Source: Spironucleus salmonicida (taxonomy: Eukaryota; Fornicata; Diplomonadida; Hexamitidae). From it: DNA of 64,000 bases. The position numbers were made by a program, and so were the translations under genes. The DNA lies in NCBI GenBank assembly GCA_000497125.2, contig CM035317.1, positions 460,001-524,000 on the forward strand, read 5' to 3'. This document shows, one piece after another, positions 36,487-47,414 of the stretch; within the stretch, counting starts at the first letter, position 1; each line of letters starts with the position of its first letter. The notes under the pieces are model-generated. The model worked only from the letters and a program-made list of their open reading frames with translations. It did not search any database and had not been told where the DNA came from.

Positions 36487-37947
36487 TCACTTTTTTTAGT
36501 TTGACTTGTGCTATGAGTGTTTCTTGCTAGGTGTATTTACTTCGGTCTTACCCTTTTTCTAAAACCACACACAGTAGCATATGATAATAAACAAGCCGGC
36601 AATACTAGAGTTTAGCTCTCCATAAAGGGGTATCTTATAAAAAGTATCTGTTTCACCTACGTATTTAGTGAAAAGGTACCAATTTAAGAATTCTTATACC
36701 AGTTTCAAACATCCTAACGAGGCTATAATTGGATAGTGTCTATGTGCCATTGCTAGGGATACTGCTATTTCTGTGGCAATCTACCCAAACCCAGAAATCC
36801 CAGTATGTAAAATAGGATCTTTTATGTCAGGAAGTCCTTCATTTGCGGGGAGAAAAACTTAAATAATAGGGAGAAATATCATTAGGAGCATGATTACTCC
36901 ATTAATGATTGCACACAAAATAATCGAGTGGAGAATGAGCTCGTTGATGCGACGGTGGTGATTCTCTTTGATGCAGATAAGAGTTACTTTCATGAAAAAT
37001 TTAGAAATAGCTTGCGGAACCACCCGAAATATTTATCCGTAAAACGAGAATACTAAGAGTTTGTATCCTTGGGCCTTCGCGTTAGGGGAGTTTTAGGTCA
37101 AGGTCGCCCCAAGGAATATACCCACTGGTAGTGCTAACTTTAAAGGAAGGATCAGTATGCTGCTGAATAAAAACTAACCCATCTAGTGCAAGAATCCTTT
37201 CAGTTTCTTAAAGTTGGCAATATCTTTCCAGGTAGTAGTAATAATAGTCTTGTTCTTGATGCCCAAAACTGTGACTTTCTGATTCCATACAACAGTCCAT
37301 GTTGATATTAGAACATTTGTCAATACATAAGCGACTGCGGTTGGCCATGCTGAGCTAGGAAAGAAGGTTACATAAAGGAACATTTCAATACTGATGAAAA
37401 TGATAGCTAAAAATATAGTGATAGATGATCCCAAAAGAACTCTTTCCTCAACTTGGTACCGAAACTCCTATCCAACAGTCAGTGCTGAGAATGGTCCCGT
37501 AAGTGCAAATGTTGTATATAGCAGTGGTCGGATTGTTTCAGGCATGTTATATTTGGTAACAACAAAATAGCAGATGGGGTAGAAAATAATCAATGAGATA
37601 ACTGTCCAGCATATGGATAAATTGATTGATATTAGATTAAGGTTATCGGCTGTTTCCAGGTCATTAACAAAGAGTGTCTGGCTGGCGATCTAAGAGAATT
37701 GCTCCCAGATACTTCCTGGAAAAGCTTAGAACAAGGTTATTCCGGCAAATAGTACAACTAAGATGTATGGCTGGTCTGGAATCACAAAGGCCTGTAAAAA
37801 ATACATCGAGATAAATTACTATGCACAATAAACGACACCAGAAACCAAAACAGGCCAAACTGAGATAAAAACCAGCTTTAGAGCAGGTATTTTTAGGACC
37901 ACCTACGATGCATCAACAAGAATCTGTTCATGCGGTGCTCCATCCAT
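36487..37947 (-). CDS. Multi-pass membrane protein, possibly MATE-like transporter, right copy
   Basis: 486 aa. Mirror copy of 33357-34817; no amino-acid difference is obvious by eye in the compared blocks. It is convergent with the GTPase gene, with only 15 bases between the two TGA stops (36471 and 36487), so the two transcripts probably overlap at their 3' ends. Confidence 0.6.
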
Positions 37948-38008
37948 TTTTAGAATACTGATACATATATATATTACCGTATATCAGAAAACGATACATA
38001 TCCACACC

Positions 38009-38263
38009 TCAGATAAACTTTTCGTCTGTTGAAGCCACACACCTATTATCTGCTATCTATCCTTTTGGACCACCCGCCATGAGGATGGTCGACGGGAGGA
38101 CTAGGAATTAGCTAGCAGAGTCCTAGCTTACTTCCATGGGCTGGATGGCGGGGGCTGGACTTTGTACAGACACTACCTCTTTTATCATCCTCTCATTAGG
38201 CACTTTATGTCTATTAGAAGGCGGTGGTTTGCCGGATCGAAGAATCGAGGCTATGGCTCCCAT
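38009..38263 (-). CDS. Small ORF downstream of the kinase, right copy (uncertain)
   Basis: Mirror copy of 33041-33295, 84 codons, same caveats. Its presence in both arms follows from the duplication and is not independent support. Confidence 0.25.
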
Positions 38264-38331
38264 TTTACGAACTGAATATAATATGACAATACAGAATATT
38301 ATAAGCCATCCGAAAGAAAGCCCGAAATCTT

Positions 38332-39441
38332 TCACTATTTGGCTTTCTAGCCTTTTACTACTATTGTTGGCAGCTTGATCCCATTATCTTGTGCAGCGTG
38401 CCCTTTTGTCGGCTCTCTTTTCACCTTGTAGCTAGTCTTTTTAGCTTGGACTCCTGGAAGATCGGCTCTCTTTGATACAAACCCTCGCAGAAGCTCATAG
38501 TGCTCCGCAGGAAGGTCCCCCTTAACCACCTCTAGGATCTATCCCATATCTGCGAACCACTCGGACGCCAGCACATCCTAGATCGTCATCCGCAGCTTCG
38601 GGTCATACTGGATCATGCCCTCGATCGTGTGGCTGGCGTCCTTGTTTTTAATCCACTTTCCTACCCCGACGCCCTGTTGCTGCATGAAGCTCGTCTTGAT
38701 GGGGTTTCGAGTTGCGTTCCGTCGGATGCGCGTGAACACATCCACGCCCGGCACGCCGCACACTTTGTGAATCCGCTGCAGCTGGTCCACCTCGTCCTTC
38801 CCGGGGAACAGCGGGAAGTTGGTGCATACCTCGAAAAATACGCATCCCAGCGCGAATATGTCGATCTCAAACGAGTAGTCCCCGTCGGTTAGCAGGATCT
38901 CCGGGGCACGATACCAGCGCGTGGAAATGTACTCCGTCAGCGGAGGGGCGTTGGTCTTCTCCGTGGCGGACCCGAAGTCGGCCAGCTTGAGGACGAACGC
39001 ATTCCCGTACTTCTTCATCAGGAAGTTCTCCGGCTTTATGTCCCGGTGGAAGAAGTGGTTCTCGTGCAGCGTCGCCAGGGAGCAGGCTGCCTGGAAGCAG
39101 TAGAACTTCGCCAGGTTGGCCGGTAGCGGCTGCGGAAGGTCCTTGATGATCTCGTAAAGGTTCATGTCCAGGAGCTCGAACACGAGGGCCAGCTTTCCCG
39201 AGGCGCGGTCGAAGAGGATTTCCTGCAGCTGGACTATGTTGGGCTTGCTCCGCAGGTTTTTGAGGACTTTCAGCTCCTTCAGCTTGGTTATCTGCTCCAC
39301 GGACTCGTACGGCTGCTTCATGCGCTTGATGGCGACCCTCTCCTGGTTCGTGGTGTTCAGGGCCTCGATCACGTCCGCGAACGCGCCGGCGCCCTTTTTC
39401 GCAAGAAACTTGTACTTCGACTTGGACGGCTGGTTCGGCAT
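38332..39441 (-). CDS. RCK-family (MAK/ICK/MOK-like) protein kinase, right copy
   Basis: 369 aa, all catalytic motifs intact as in the left copy (Lys39, HRD, DFG, TEY, APE). Ala at residue 123 (CSLATLHEN) where the left copy has Thr. It starts about 180 bases from the ENT stop in the same orientation, so ENT and kinase are head-to-tail neighbours in both arms. Confidence 0.85.
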
Positions 39442-39620
39442 GCGGAAATTAGGAATGACCGGAATATGCCGTTATTATATGGAGGGGACTACTTCGCTCC
39501 CGTTTTTCAGGCTGGCGAAATATGCACGGCGGGATATATAGTATATGCGACTGAGCGGGCAGCGCTGCGGCGGGTGGGATGGGATGGCCCGCACTTGCTA
39601 AAGGATAATTACGTTCACTC

Positions 39621-40973
39621 TCAGCCCAGACTGGCCTTCGCGCTATCAATTATGATGGACACGACGGTGCCGAGCGAGCTGCCGAAGAGGAGGCCCATGT
39701 TGAGGCAGAGGGTCATGAAGTTGGCGGCGTGCGTGCCGTTGGTCTCGGGCTTCATGATGCTGCCGTACTTGCAGAAGATGGCGCACATGAACCAGCCGTT
39801 GGACACCGCGAAGAGGATCATCACGATCCAGGCCACCAGGTCGTTGTGGACGAGGGGAAGGCCGTCGGGGGCGGTGCCAGCTGCAGCAGGCGAAGCGGTA
39901 CCGGCAGGCCAGTGGTAGTAGGGCACGATCTGGATGATGAAGAGCGCGATGAAGGCGAGCCTGACGATGGCGGCGATGAAGAGCGTCTTGACGTTCCAGA
40001 TGCTGAGCCCCCACTTCCAGGAGGGGAACTGCCGGCCGACCCAGTCGCCGACCATGAACCAGGAGAACATGATGATGGACCACCAGTCGCCGTACTTGCC
40101 GGACTCGTTGGTCTTGAACATGGAGTAGCACAGGATCTGGATGGTGATGGCGGGGAACAGGGTGAGGGTGACGAAGAAGATGAGGAAGAGCGAGACGCCG
40201 GGCATCCACAAGTTCTTGACCGCGTCGAAGAAGGTGGTGCCGGGGGCGGCGACCTCCTTGGCGGCGCTCTTGTCGCGCGTGAAGTACTTCTGGCGGTCGG
40301 CGGCGTCGAACTCGATCTTGTCAGCGCCGTAGTTCTTGACGAGCCAGAAGTAGGCGAAGTAGGTCACGAGCACGAAGATAGCGGCGATGATGTAGTAGGC
40401 CACGGTGGTGTAGTACAGCACGGAGTCGAAGGTGGGGGCCTTGCTGTTGAAGGGGATGATGGGCTTCGTGATCACCTTGAGCACCTAGGCAACTATACCG
40501 GCGATGCCCGACCCAGCATTGAAGGCGGCGATGAAGCTCACGTCCAGGGAGGCCGCAACCCCGATGGCGGTGGGGAAGAAGAGGCCGTTCGCGCAGCCCG
40601 CGAAGGCCACGCAGATCAGAATTATCGTCATCCTGGTGGTCTGGTTGTGCGAGAACAACTGCGCAAACGGAACGATGAGCAAAACAACCAGCCAGATAGT
40701 AAGCGAAACAAGTATTCTGAATCTAACAGTGAGGGTGTAGGAAAACTTCATCATGATGAAAGTTACGATACTGTTGAAGATGTTGTTGGTGACGGAAATA
40801 GCAGTGAGCAGGGTGGAGGGGAACTGGTTGAACCAGTAGTCGACTGGTACGATAAAGCAGTTGAAGGGGAGGAGAACAGTAATACCGAAGAGCAAAAATA
40901 CCCACCACGCAAGCTTCTTGGCTCGGGGAGATATGTCCTGAGATTCAATAGAGATTTACTCTTTTTCAGACAT
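39621..40973 (-). CDS. Equilibrative nucleoside transporter (ENT/SLC29-like), full copy in right arm
   Basis: 450 aa. First helix WWVFLLFGITVLLPFNCFI matches the ENT N-terminal signature (G-x-x-LLPxN-x-F). About eleven hydrophobic segments with a large cytoplasmic loop after helix 6 (KNYGADKIEFDAADRQKYF) give the ENT topology. ENTs carry nucleosides or nucleobases down their gradient, and diplomonads salvage these. The codon at 40485-40487 is TAG where the other two copies have CAG. The first ~112 codons are less GC-rich than the rest. Only residues from about 113 on are in the inverted duplication. Confidence 0.85.
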
Positions 40974-41708
40974 TTTTTGTGAAGAGAAAATGCATAAACA
41001 TTATTAATATCTAATAAATATTATAAATAAAATATCTACTTTTAAATCTACTTTTTATAGCTTATTATTTATATTTTGATATTAACATATAAAAAAGCAA
41101 ATCACAATTATTACTTTATGGGAATAATAAATACAATAATAACTAATACTTATAAGAATTAACTATTTAATTTAAGTATCAATTGTATCTGGAATTCTTA
41201 AAATATGATTATTATTATTTCGAGAAGTTAAATACAATTTTATTCAATTTTAAGTCTTATAGTATATATAAATAATAAATATAAAAATTAAGACAAGGAA
41301 ACATATAAATATCATGTATTAATAACTATTAAATACACATCTAATTAGCAGATATAAACTAGATTAAATACAACAAATTATATACAATGGCTCAAATAAC
41401 TGTATGATAAGTTTACATGTATAAAGAGTGCTATTAATTGATTTACCTAATTTTATCATATAACATAAGTGTATATGTAAATAAATTAATCATACTAAAA
41501 ATAGTTTTACATTACATATTTATTAAATGTGGATGAATAAAATAGCCATAAAAATAATATCAACTGGAATTAATTTTACAGCGATTATTTACTGAATAAT
41601 AATAAATAAAATTTAAACTATTAAGTATTCAAGTAAGTGTGCAATCACCTTAATTTTATGAACTATAAAATAATAATGAATATAATATACTTAGTTAATG
41701 CTATATAT
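40974..41708. other. AT-rich intergenic region
   Basis: About 735 bases, no supported gene. It includes the 5' flank of the minus-strand ENT gene, whose start context is TTCACAAAAAATG. Confidence 0.6.
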
Positions 41709-41894
41709 TCACTATACTTAATCATCTAACTCATTGAGTATAAAATTGTCTAGTTCCTCACGTAACATCATAAAATTAAGTTAGCAAGATTCTGATGCTT
41801 CATCACGTGTACAGTATGAATGAGATAGTGTAACCCGAGATGGAGGACACTTTTTAACTGTACTTGGTTTAAGTGACCTACAGATTTTCCTCAT
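41709..41894 (-). CDS. Small hypothetical protein, 61 aa
   Basis: ATG (MRKICRSLKPSTVKKCPPSR) to TGA, with an upstream in-frame TGA close to the ATG. The N-terminus is basic with two Cys; the C-terminus is acidic (LREELDNFILNELDDQVQ). Compositional contrast with the surrounding AT-only DNA suggests coding, but at 61 residues chance cannot be excluded. No family recognised. Confidence 0.4.
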
Positions 41895-43328
41895 TTAATG
41901 TCAATAAAACTTTAACCTGCATCTCAAAATAGTACTAAATAATTATATTATATCGTAAAAAATAAATGAAGAAACTATACTAATATAAAACATGTAGGTT
42001 AGTATTAAATTGCCTGATTTTTCTGTAAAGATAAACTACGCTTTATTGTCAACTTTACATAATAAAAAAATATATTTAACTGTTTTTATTTATCACAAAT
42101 AACCTTATGGCAGTCTAACAATTTTTGCTATAGCAGGAATGCAATGATCAGTAAATCAGCTGATCTTCAGAAAGTGAGAAATCAATTTTTATACAAGCTA
42201 ATAGTATTACCTTAAAAAGAATAAATAATTTAGTTATCTAAACTTATATAAATAATATATTATTAGGTGTATAAGATTCGTATCATATTAACAATATTTG
42301 ATAATAATAATTAGTATTGCTTAAGATAAAATCGTTAATTTACTTAAAAAAAACCATTAATATGATGATCATATTGAATATTAAATTCATGGTTACTTTT
42401 GGATTTGACGTGATCCATCATTTTGAGGTAACGTAAAGTTTATTCAAATTATTTTTCAAAAAGTATAATTACTGGTGTACAAGTTAATAATGTATATTAG
42501 AGGTCTTAATATAGTTTTAGTTAGTTTCCTAAATTATCAAAAAATATTATATATATGTAATGTTTTTCTGATAATAGAATAAACATTTGGATGATAAGAT
42601 AAATATGGATAATAAAAACTATAATATTTTACTTAGGTGAATATAAATATAACTAATACCATATAATAAATAATTTTTACAAACAATTAAATCTAAAAAT
42701 GATGCTAACACCTCGTCTTCGCCCCTGTTAGCATTAATTGAGAAGTGAGGTTGATAGTTTTCCAAAACTAGCCTAACTACCTGATATTATCAATACAAGA
42801 TTCTCAACGGGGCTATCTATTCTAGAAAGCTTTAAATAAGCAAATAGTGAATAATATGGATATCGTCAACAAAGAAAGATACTAAAGTTAGTTTTCTGAA
42901 TATAAGTGATTTTTCCAGCATCATTATGTCTTTCTTATTGCTTATTTAGATACATTAGGAAGTAAGATAGTGCTTAAACAAAACCATATAATTCTACTTA
43001 TTTAAATTGTTTTAATATGAAATAAAGAGAGTATACTAGTAAAAATGTAATTTAAACTTTATGAATGAAAATGTGAGCGTTCTTTATGATCGTTTATTTA
43101 TTAATATATAGATTTAAGCTAAAGATAAATAGAATATTTTATGTGTTAATATTAGTTAGTTATGTATCTATACTATTAAAAACAAAGTATTTTTCTGATT
43201 ATTATATGAAATATATAGTTATCTTTAATCATTTATTTATTAGATTATTAATTGTAAAAATTCACAAAAATAAATATTAATATTAATCATATTTAATTCG
43301 TTGTAATTTTAACCACTCCATCAAGTAA
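41895..43328. other. AT-rich intergenic region with one structured patch
   Basis: About 1.4 kb with no supported protein gene. A GC-richer patch at about 42700-42835 holds three inverted repeats: GCTAACA/TGTTAGC (42704-42710 with 42726-42732), TAGTTTT/AAAACTA (42755-42761 with 42764-42770) and TTGATA/TATCAA (42751-42756 with 42788-42793). It could be a small RNA gene. Confidence 0.4.
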
Positions 43329-43556
43329 ATGGGTTTTGAGTGTCTTCCTATTCCTCAAAATGATAAAACCATGAACATCATCTGTGGTATCTTAGAAATA
43401 TTCCCTGGTGTCGGTTTATTAGTAGCATGCGCCGTTAATAACTGCAACAAAGACTTACTTATTACTGGTCTTCTTCAGTTAGTTTGTACTTTAATCATCT
43501 TCGGATGGATCTGGTCTGTTATCAATGGTATTATGATCATTATTAAGAGCTGCTGA
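43329..43556 (+). CDS. Small two-helix membrane protein, Pmp3-like
   Basis: 75 aa, ATG to TGA without any TAR codon. Two hydrophobic helices: MNIICGILEIFPGVGLLVAC and LLQLVCTLIIFGWIWSVING, separated by NNCNKDLLITG. Size, the hydrophilic link and the GW-I...I-G-I-M-I-I end resemble Pmp3/UPF0057 proteolipids, small stress-related plasma-membrane proteins, but the similarity is weak. Confidence 0.6.
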   Translation: MGFECLPIPQNDKTMNIICGILEIFPGVGLLVACAVNNCNKDLLITGLLQLVCTLIIFGWIWSVINGIMIIIKSC

Positions 43557-43682
43557 GTGACAAATTCTAATTTTACTTTTAACTATCTAAATAACTATCA
43601 ATTGTTATCTACATATTATCATACTAAAGAATATTATATACTTATATAAAGATTATTTTTTACTCGCGCCCTTTTAATACAA

Positions 43683-43937
43683 ATGAATTAAGTTGCTAAA
43701 GAAATAAACGTACGAATTAAGTTGCTAGACTAACAACTTATCAACATCAGACGTTTCAAGTAGAAGCCAATCTTGAAGCAAACATAGCCGCCTAAAGCTA
43801 CAGTATCTTAATTTTCATCTAATTAACTAGCAAGATTACCTAAAACACAGTCACAAACGCGAATTCTGTCTCAGAGGTTTGCTACCACGGAACGCCCGTT
43901 CCTGGAAGAGCTGAAAAAATTAGAAAAATAGTGGTGA
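43683..43937 (+). CDS. Small basic protein, hypothetical, 84 aa
   Basis: ATG (MNQVAKEINVRIKLLDQQLI) to TGA with about a dozen TAR codons as Gln. Basic and Gln-rich with a coiled-coil-like start (helical, Lys/Leu/Ile heptads) and a charged end LEELKKLEKQW. It follows the two-helix protein on the same strand by about 130 bases. No family recognised. Confidence 0.5.
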
Positions 43938-43998
43938 TTAAATAATTTTTATTTCCACTATTATTATAATATTATATATTAATACCAATATATTCAAA

Positions 43999-44499
43999 AT
44001 GAGATTTGCTAAAAAATATATTGTGAAAACGTTCTATTCCGGTCTCTTGGCGATCCACGCTACCGCAATATGCCTCAGTACCTACGACATAGCATCCTCG
44101 ATCTCCATATATCGGGTTTCAAGATTAACGCCAGAGGAAGGCCTGTCCATACGGATGGGCCTGGTGTCCCCCAAAAAAATCTACTCTGCTATTTTCCAGT
44201 TTCCGATACCAGGGTATTTTTGGATAGTCCTCTTCACTGACCGCGGCTGCCTTTACCACTCCCCAAATTTAGAAATTCCACAATTGGAATATTTTGTTTA
44301 GATATTATATAATAATGATATTTGCATGATAGAGTCTCCCAGCCAAGTACTCTTCGACAAGATTTTCCTTGGCATTCTGGCGATTTCCTCGATCCTTTTG
44401 GCGTTTTCGGCGGCGGGCCTTGCGCTAATTTGGTGCTTCTGCATCGGCTTTTGCACGTGCCGGGAGGTACGGCCAAAATACAAACGGATAGCTGGCTGA
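43999..44499 (+). CDS. Membrane protein with N- and C-terminal helices, hypothetical, 166 aa
   Basis: ATG (MRFAKKYIVKTFYSGLLAIH) to TGA with one TAG as Gln. A signal-anchor-like helix lies at about residues 11-30, an extracytoplasmic region of about 85 residues follows, then a strong helix FLGILAISSILLAFSAAGLA and a short Cys/Arg tail (CFCIGFCTCREVRPKYKR). The N-helix, domain, C-helix layout is shared with the minus-strand gene at 46497, although I see no sequence similarity. Possibly a surface or endomembrane protein. Confidence 0.55.
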
Positions 44500-44594
44500 T
44501 AGCGCCGTGGCGAAGAGTTCAGATTTTGAGGATAAAATCTACATCTGGAGTGCGAAATATACTATTTATTATATAATAATAATAAATCATAAAG

Positions 44595-44828
44595 ATGCAA
44601 TTAAATATGGTAGAATTCAGATTGATATACGCTGGAGGGGTGCTTTCCGAGCGTGCTCCCATCGCGCAGGCTGCTATAGCTGGAATTAAGAGTCTCAAAC
44701 TCTTAATTTCACCGTAGATTTTCTGTGATTTCTAAAAATATCTCTTTTAATGTATAATAATACTGTTTGGTAATGGAAAGGATTTTAGCGATTTTCCGGC
44801 AAATCGCTAAAAATTCAATTCCAATTGA
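44595..44828 (+). CDS. Possible small ORF, 77 aa (uncertain)
   Basis: ATG (MQLNMVEFRLIYAGGVLSER) to TGA. The first 40 codons look protein-like (ERAPIAQAAIAGIKSLKLL), but they include a perfect inverted repeat at 44684-44708 and the second half is AT-rich. A second frame from ATG at 44773 (MERILAIFRQIAKNSIP) overlaps and stays open into the satellite. Neither can be ranked with confidence. Confidence 0.25.
44684..44708. other. Perfect 10-bp stem-loop
   Basis: AATTAAGAGT, loop CTCAA, ACTCTTAATT. It may be a transcript-end or RNA-processing signal. It overlaps the uncertain ORF at 44595. Confidence 0.5.
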
Positions 44829-45186
44829 CCGAAGAGCGGTTTATGGATCCGTTTGTCCCATAAATACGGGTTTTAACAATGGCCCAAGCAGTCCCGTTCA
44901 TGAGCTTCCCATTTTAGTTTATTTTCCAATTATGAATATTTTTATATAATAATAATATATAAAATATCCCTTCCATTTTAGTTTTTTCCTGATTTTCCCC
45001 TCTAGACGCTACGAATCGCATCGCAAAACTACGAAGATATTCGCATCAACTGCGTGCAGTTTATTGATGTTCTTATGCAATTTTCAGCTGGAGCGGAACG
45101 GAACTGCTGAAACGCGAAATGGCGAAATGGTGAAATTTAGCAGTAATTTGTACTTTAAAAACATTAAAAATAGTGTATATATATTT

Positions 45187-45771
45187 ATATAATATATAAT
45201 ATATAATAATAATATAATATATAATATATAATATATAATATATAATATATAATATATAATATATAATATATAATATATAATATATAATATATAATATATA
45301 ATATATAATATATAATATATAATATATAATATATAATATATAATATATAATATATAATATATAATATATAATATATAATATATAATATATAATATATAAT
45401 ATATAATATATAATATATAATATATAATATATAATATATAATATATAATATATAATATATAATATATAATATATAATATATAATATATAATATATAATAT
45501 ATAATATATAATATATAATATATAATATATAATATATAATATATAATATATAATATATAATATATAATATATAATATATAATATATAATATATAATATAT
45601 AATATATAATATATAATATATAATATATAATATATAATATATAATATATAATATATAATATATAATATATAATATATAATATATAATATATAATATATAA
45701 TATATAATATATAATATATAATATATAATATATAATATATAATATATAATATATAATATATAATAATAATA
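45187..45771. repeat. (TAATATA)n satellite, about 83 copies
   Basis: About 585 bases of an almost uninterrupted 7-bp repeat with a slightly irregular start and end (extra TAATAA). It translates to Tyr-Tyr-Ile-Leu-Tyr-Ile-Ile repeats, which are an artefact of the repeat and not a gene. Confidence 0.97.
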
Positions 45772-45934
45772 TATAATATTCACTCACATCAATATTTACA
45801 CATATACTTATATATCTTTATATACACATTTACTCACAAATATCTATTTTTATATATACCTACTTATATATCCCAATAACCATATAAACCACAAATTCAC
45901 ATCCATCGCGAATTCGATTTGCAGGCCAATTTAG

Positions 45935-46225
45935 TCACTCGTCGGTCAGGGAAAGTATCAAATCGGACAGCGAATCCGCGTAGTTCGTGAACTGCGGGCT
46001 GCCGTTTGCGTCGAAGGTGCAAACGTTGGAGGAGCAGTGCCGGAGCGACGGCTGGGGCTCAATTTCCTCAATTTTCGTGGAGTTGTAAATCTTGCGAAGC
46101 TGCGTTATTTTGTGGTTCGGGAAATAGCTTTTCTGTATCTGGACCCAGTTCAGGCCCAGTTTCTGGATGGCCATGTTCAGCGTGTGCACCTCGTCGTCTT
46201 CGAATATGCTGCGTTCCAGTTCCAT
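45935..46225 (-). CDS. SANT/Myb-like protein, 96 aa
   Basis: ATG (MELERSIFEDDEVHTLNMAI) to TGA without TAR codons. The first 50 residues have a SANT-like three-helix pattern: F-EDDEVHTLNMAIQKLG, then NWVQIQKSYFPNHK, then ITQLRKIYNSTKIEEI. The C-terminus is Ser/acidic-rich (YADSLSDLILSLTDE), compatible with an activation or interaction tail. A related small protein is at 29872. Start chosen at the ATG in CAGTTAAAAATG; a longer frame upstream lacks a better start. Confidence 0.55.
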   Translation of the reverse strand: MELERSIFEDDEVHTLNMAIQKLGLNWVQIQKSYFPNHKITQLRKIYNSTKIEEIEPQPSLRHCSSNVCTFDANGSPQFTNYADSLSDLILSLTDE

Positions 46226-46496
46226 TTTTAACTGAGTAAAAAATGTGTTTAGTTGAAGAATATTTATGTATACTAATTCTAAAAAAACCAATATATATTA
46301 TTATATAATTTTAGAATAATGATTATTTAAATAATAATTAATTATTATATGATATTATATGTATATAGAAAATTTTCCTTTCTTATGAAAAAATGGGATA
46401 GAATATATTTTCTATGGATTTTCGCACATCGGGTTTCGGTGTTAGTAAAAATTCTCGTTATTGTTAAAATAAGTGCTAATGTATTGAAATTACTCC

Positions 46497-47021
46497 TCAC
46501 TGAACAAGCTGATTCTCTCTCATATAAATATTTTACTTTCTGGGCCTGTTTACCTTTTTCACAATGATGAATATGATTGCTGCCGTAGTAATCATAACTG
46601 TTAGCATTGCAAGGCTCAGGAGGAGAAAGTCTAACCCCTTAAAATAAAATTTTGAGTCAAACTAGTCGATCGTAGCTGTGGTTGAGCATGAGAATTTAGA
46701 CTTAAACCTAGGCAATTTAAACTTATCTAAATGATAGTAAACTTATGTCTCTCCAGCTTAAGTTTTATCATTAGTAAAGCACGTCTTTCCACTAGCTGTG
46801 CTAATAGCATAACCTGTGTATCTCAATGGGAAATTGAAAAAATAGGTCGCTATTTTTGCTTTTTCAGTAATAGTTCCTAAGATTTCTGTCCCTTCGTCTG
46901 TATAGCTTGATCTCATTAGTCTAAATATTGTCATTAAAGCATCTGCAATAAAAATTTATACTATTATCATTATAGCTAATGCTCCAATAATGCCAAGTAG
47001 CTTAATCATAAAAATACTCAT
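46497..47021 (-). CDS. Membrane protein with N- and C-terminal helices, hypothetical, 174 aa
   Basis: ATG (MSIFMIKLLGIIGALAIMII) to TGA, about six TAR codons as Gln. N-terminal helix (residues 4-25), a Thr/Lys-rich middle of about 100 residues with a few Cys (SGKTCFTNDK, SKFSCSTTA), then helix FLLLSLAMLTVMITTAAIIF and a short basic tail KKVNRPRKQ. The frame is open upstream of the ATG without another ATG. No family recognised. Confidence 0.55.
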
Positions 47022-47414
47022 TATAACTAAGTATACGGGGATGGTAATTAAAATTTGCGCAAAATATTACAAATATCGTTTAGTATCAGCCTAGTGTACA
47101 ATATTTCATAGTGTTTACAAAGGTATATGTTATTTGATTACTAATTTAGTTTACAAATATTATTCATATACCTCATTGCCTATGTTTGTTATTAAACACT
47201 TTATAAATGTTGGATTTTTAAAATAATATTAGCTTACTATTTTTGGTAGTAGAATATTATTTTAACTAATTCTGAATTACACAAGTAACTTATATTCTAA
47301 ACTCTAATAAAACAATTCTTTGCTAAAAATTAGAGCATTTTATTACTCTTCTAACTTAAAAAATGAAGATCATACTTAATGAAACACTTTAAATGATTTA
47401 AATATCCCAGAAAC

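Larger units (their letters stand above)
36247..40634. repeat. Right arm of the 4388-bp inverted duplication
   Basis: Partner of 30670-35057. Both ends lie inside complete genes (GTPase and ENT) that continue beyond the arm, so this is the parental arrangement. The spacer between the arms is 35058-36246. Confidence 0.95.

Noticed and set aside
39729-40982. 417-codon frame antisense to the ENT gene (and a similar one at 57585-58835)
   Set aside because: It mirrors a highly GC-biased gene; the translation is an Asp/Glu/Gly/His-rich low-complexity string with no family features, while the sense frame is a clear transporter.
45073-45787. Long minus-strand frames of Tyr/Ile/Leu repeats
   Set aside because: Direct translation of the 7-bp satellite, which lacks TGA in these frames; no non-repeat coding signal.
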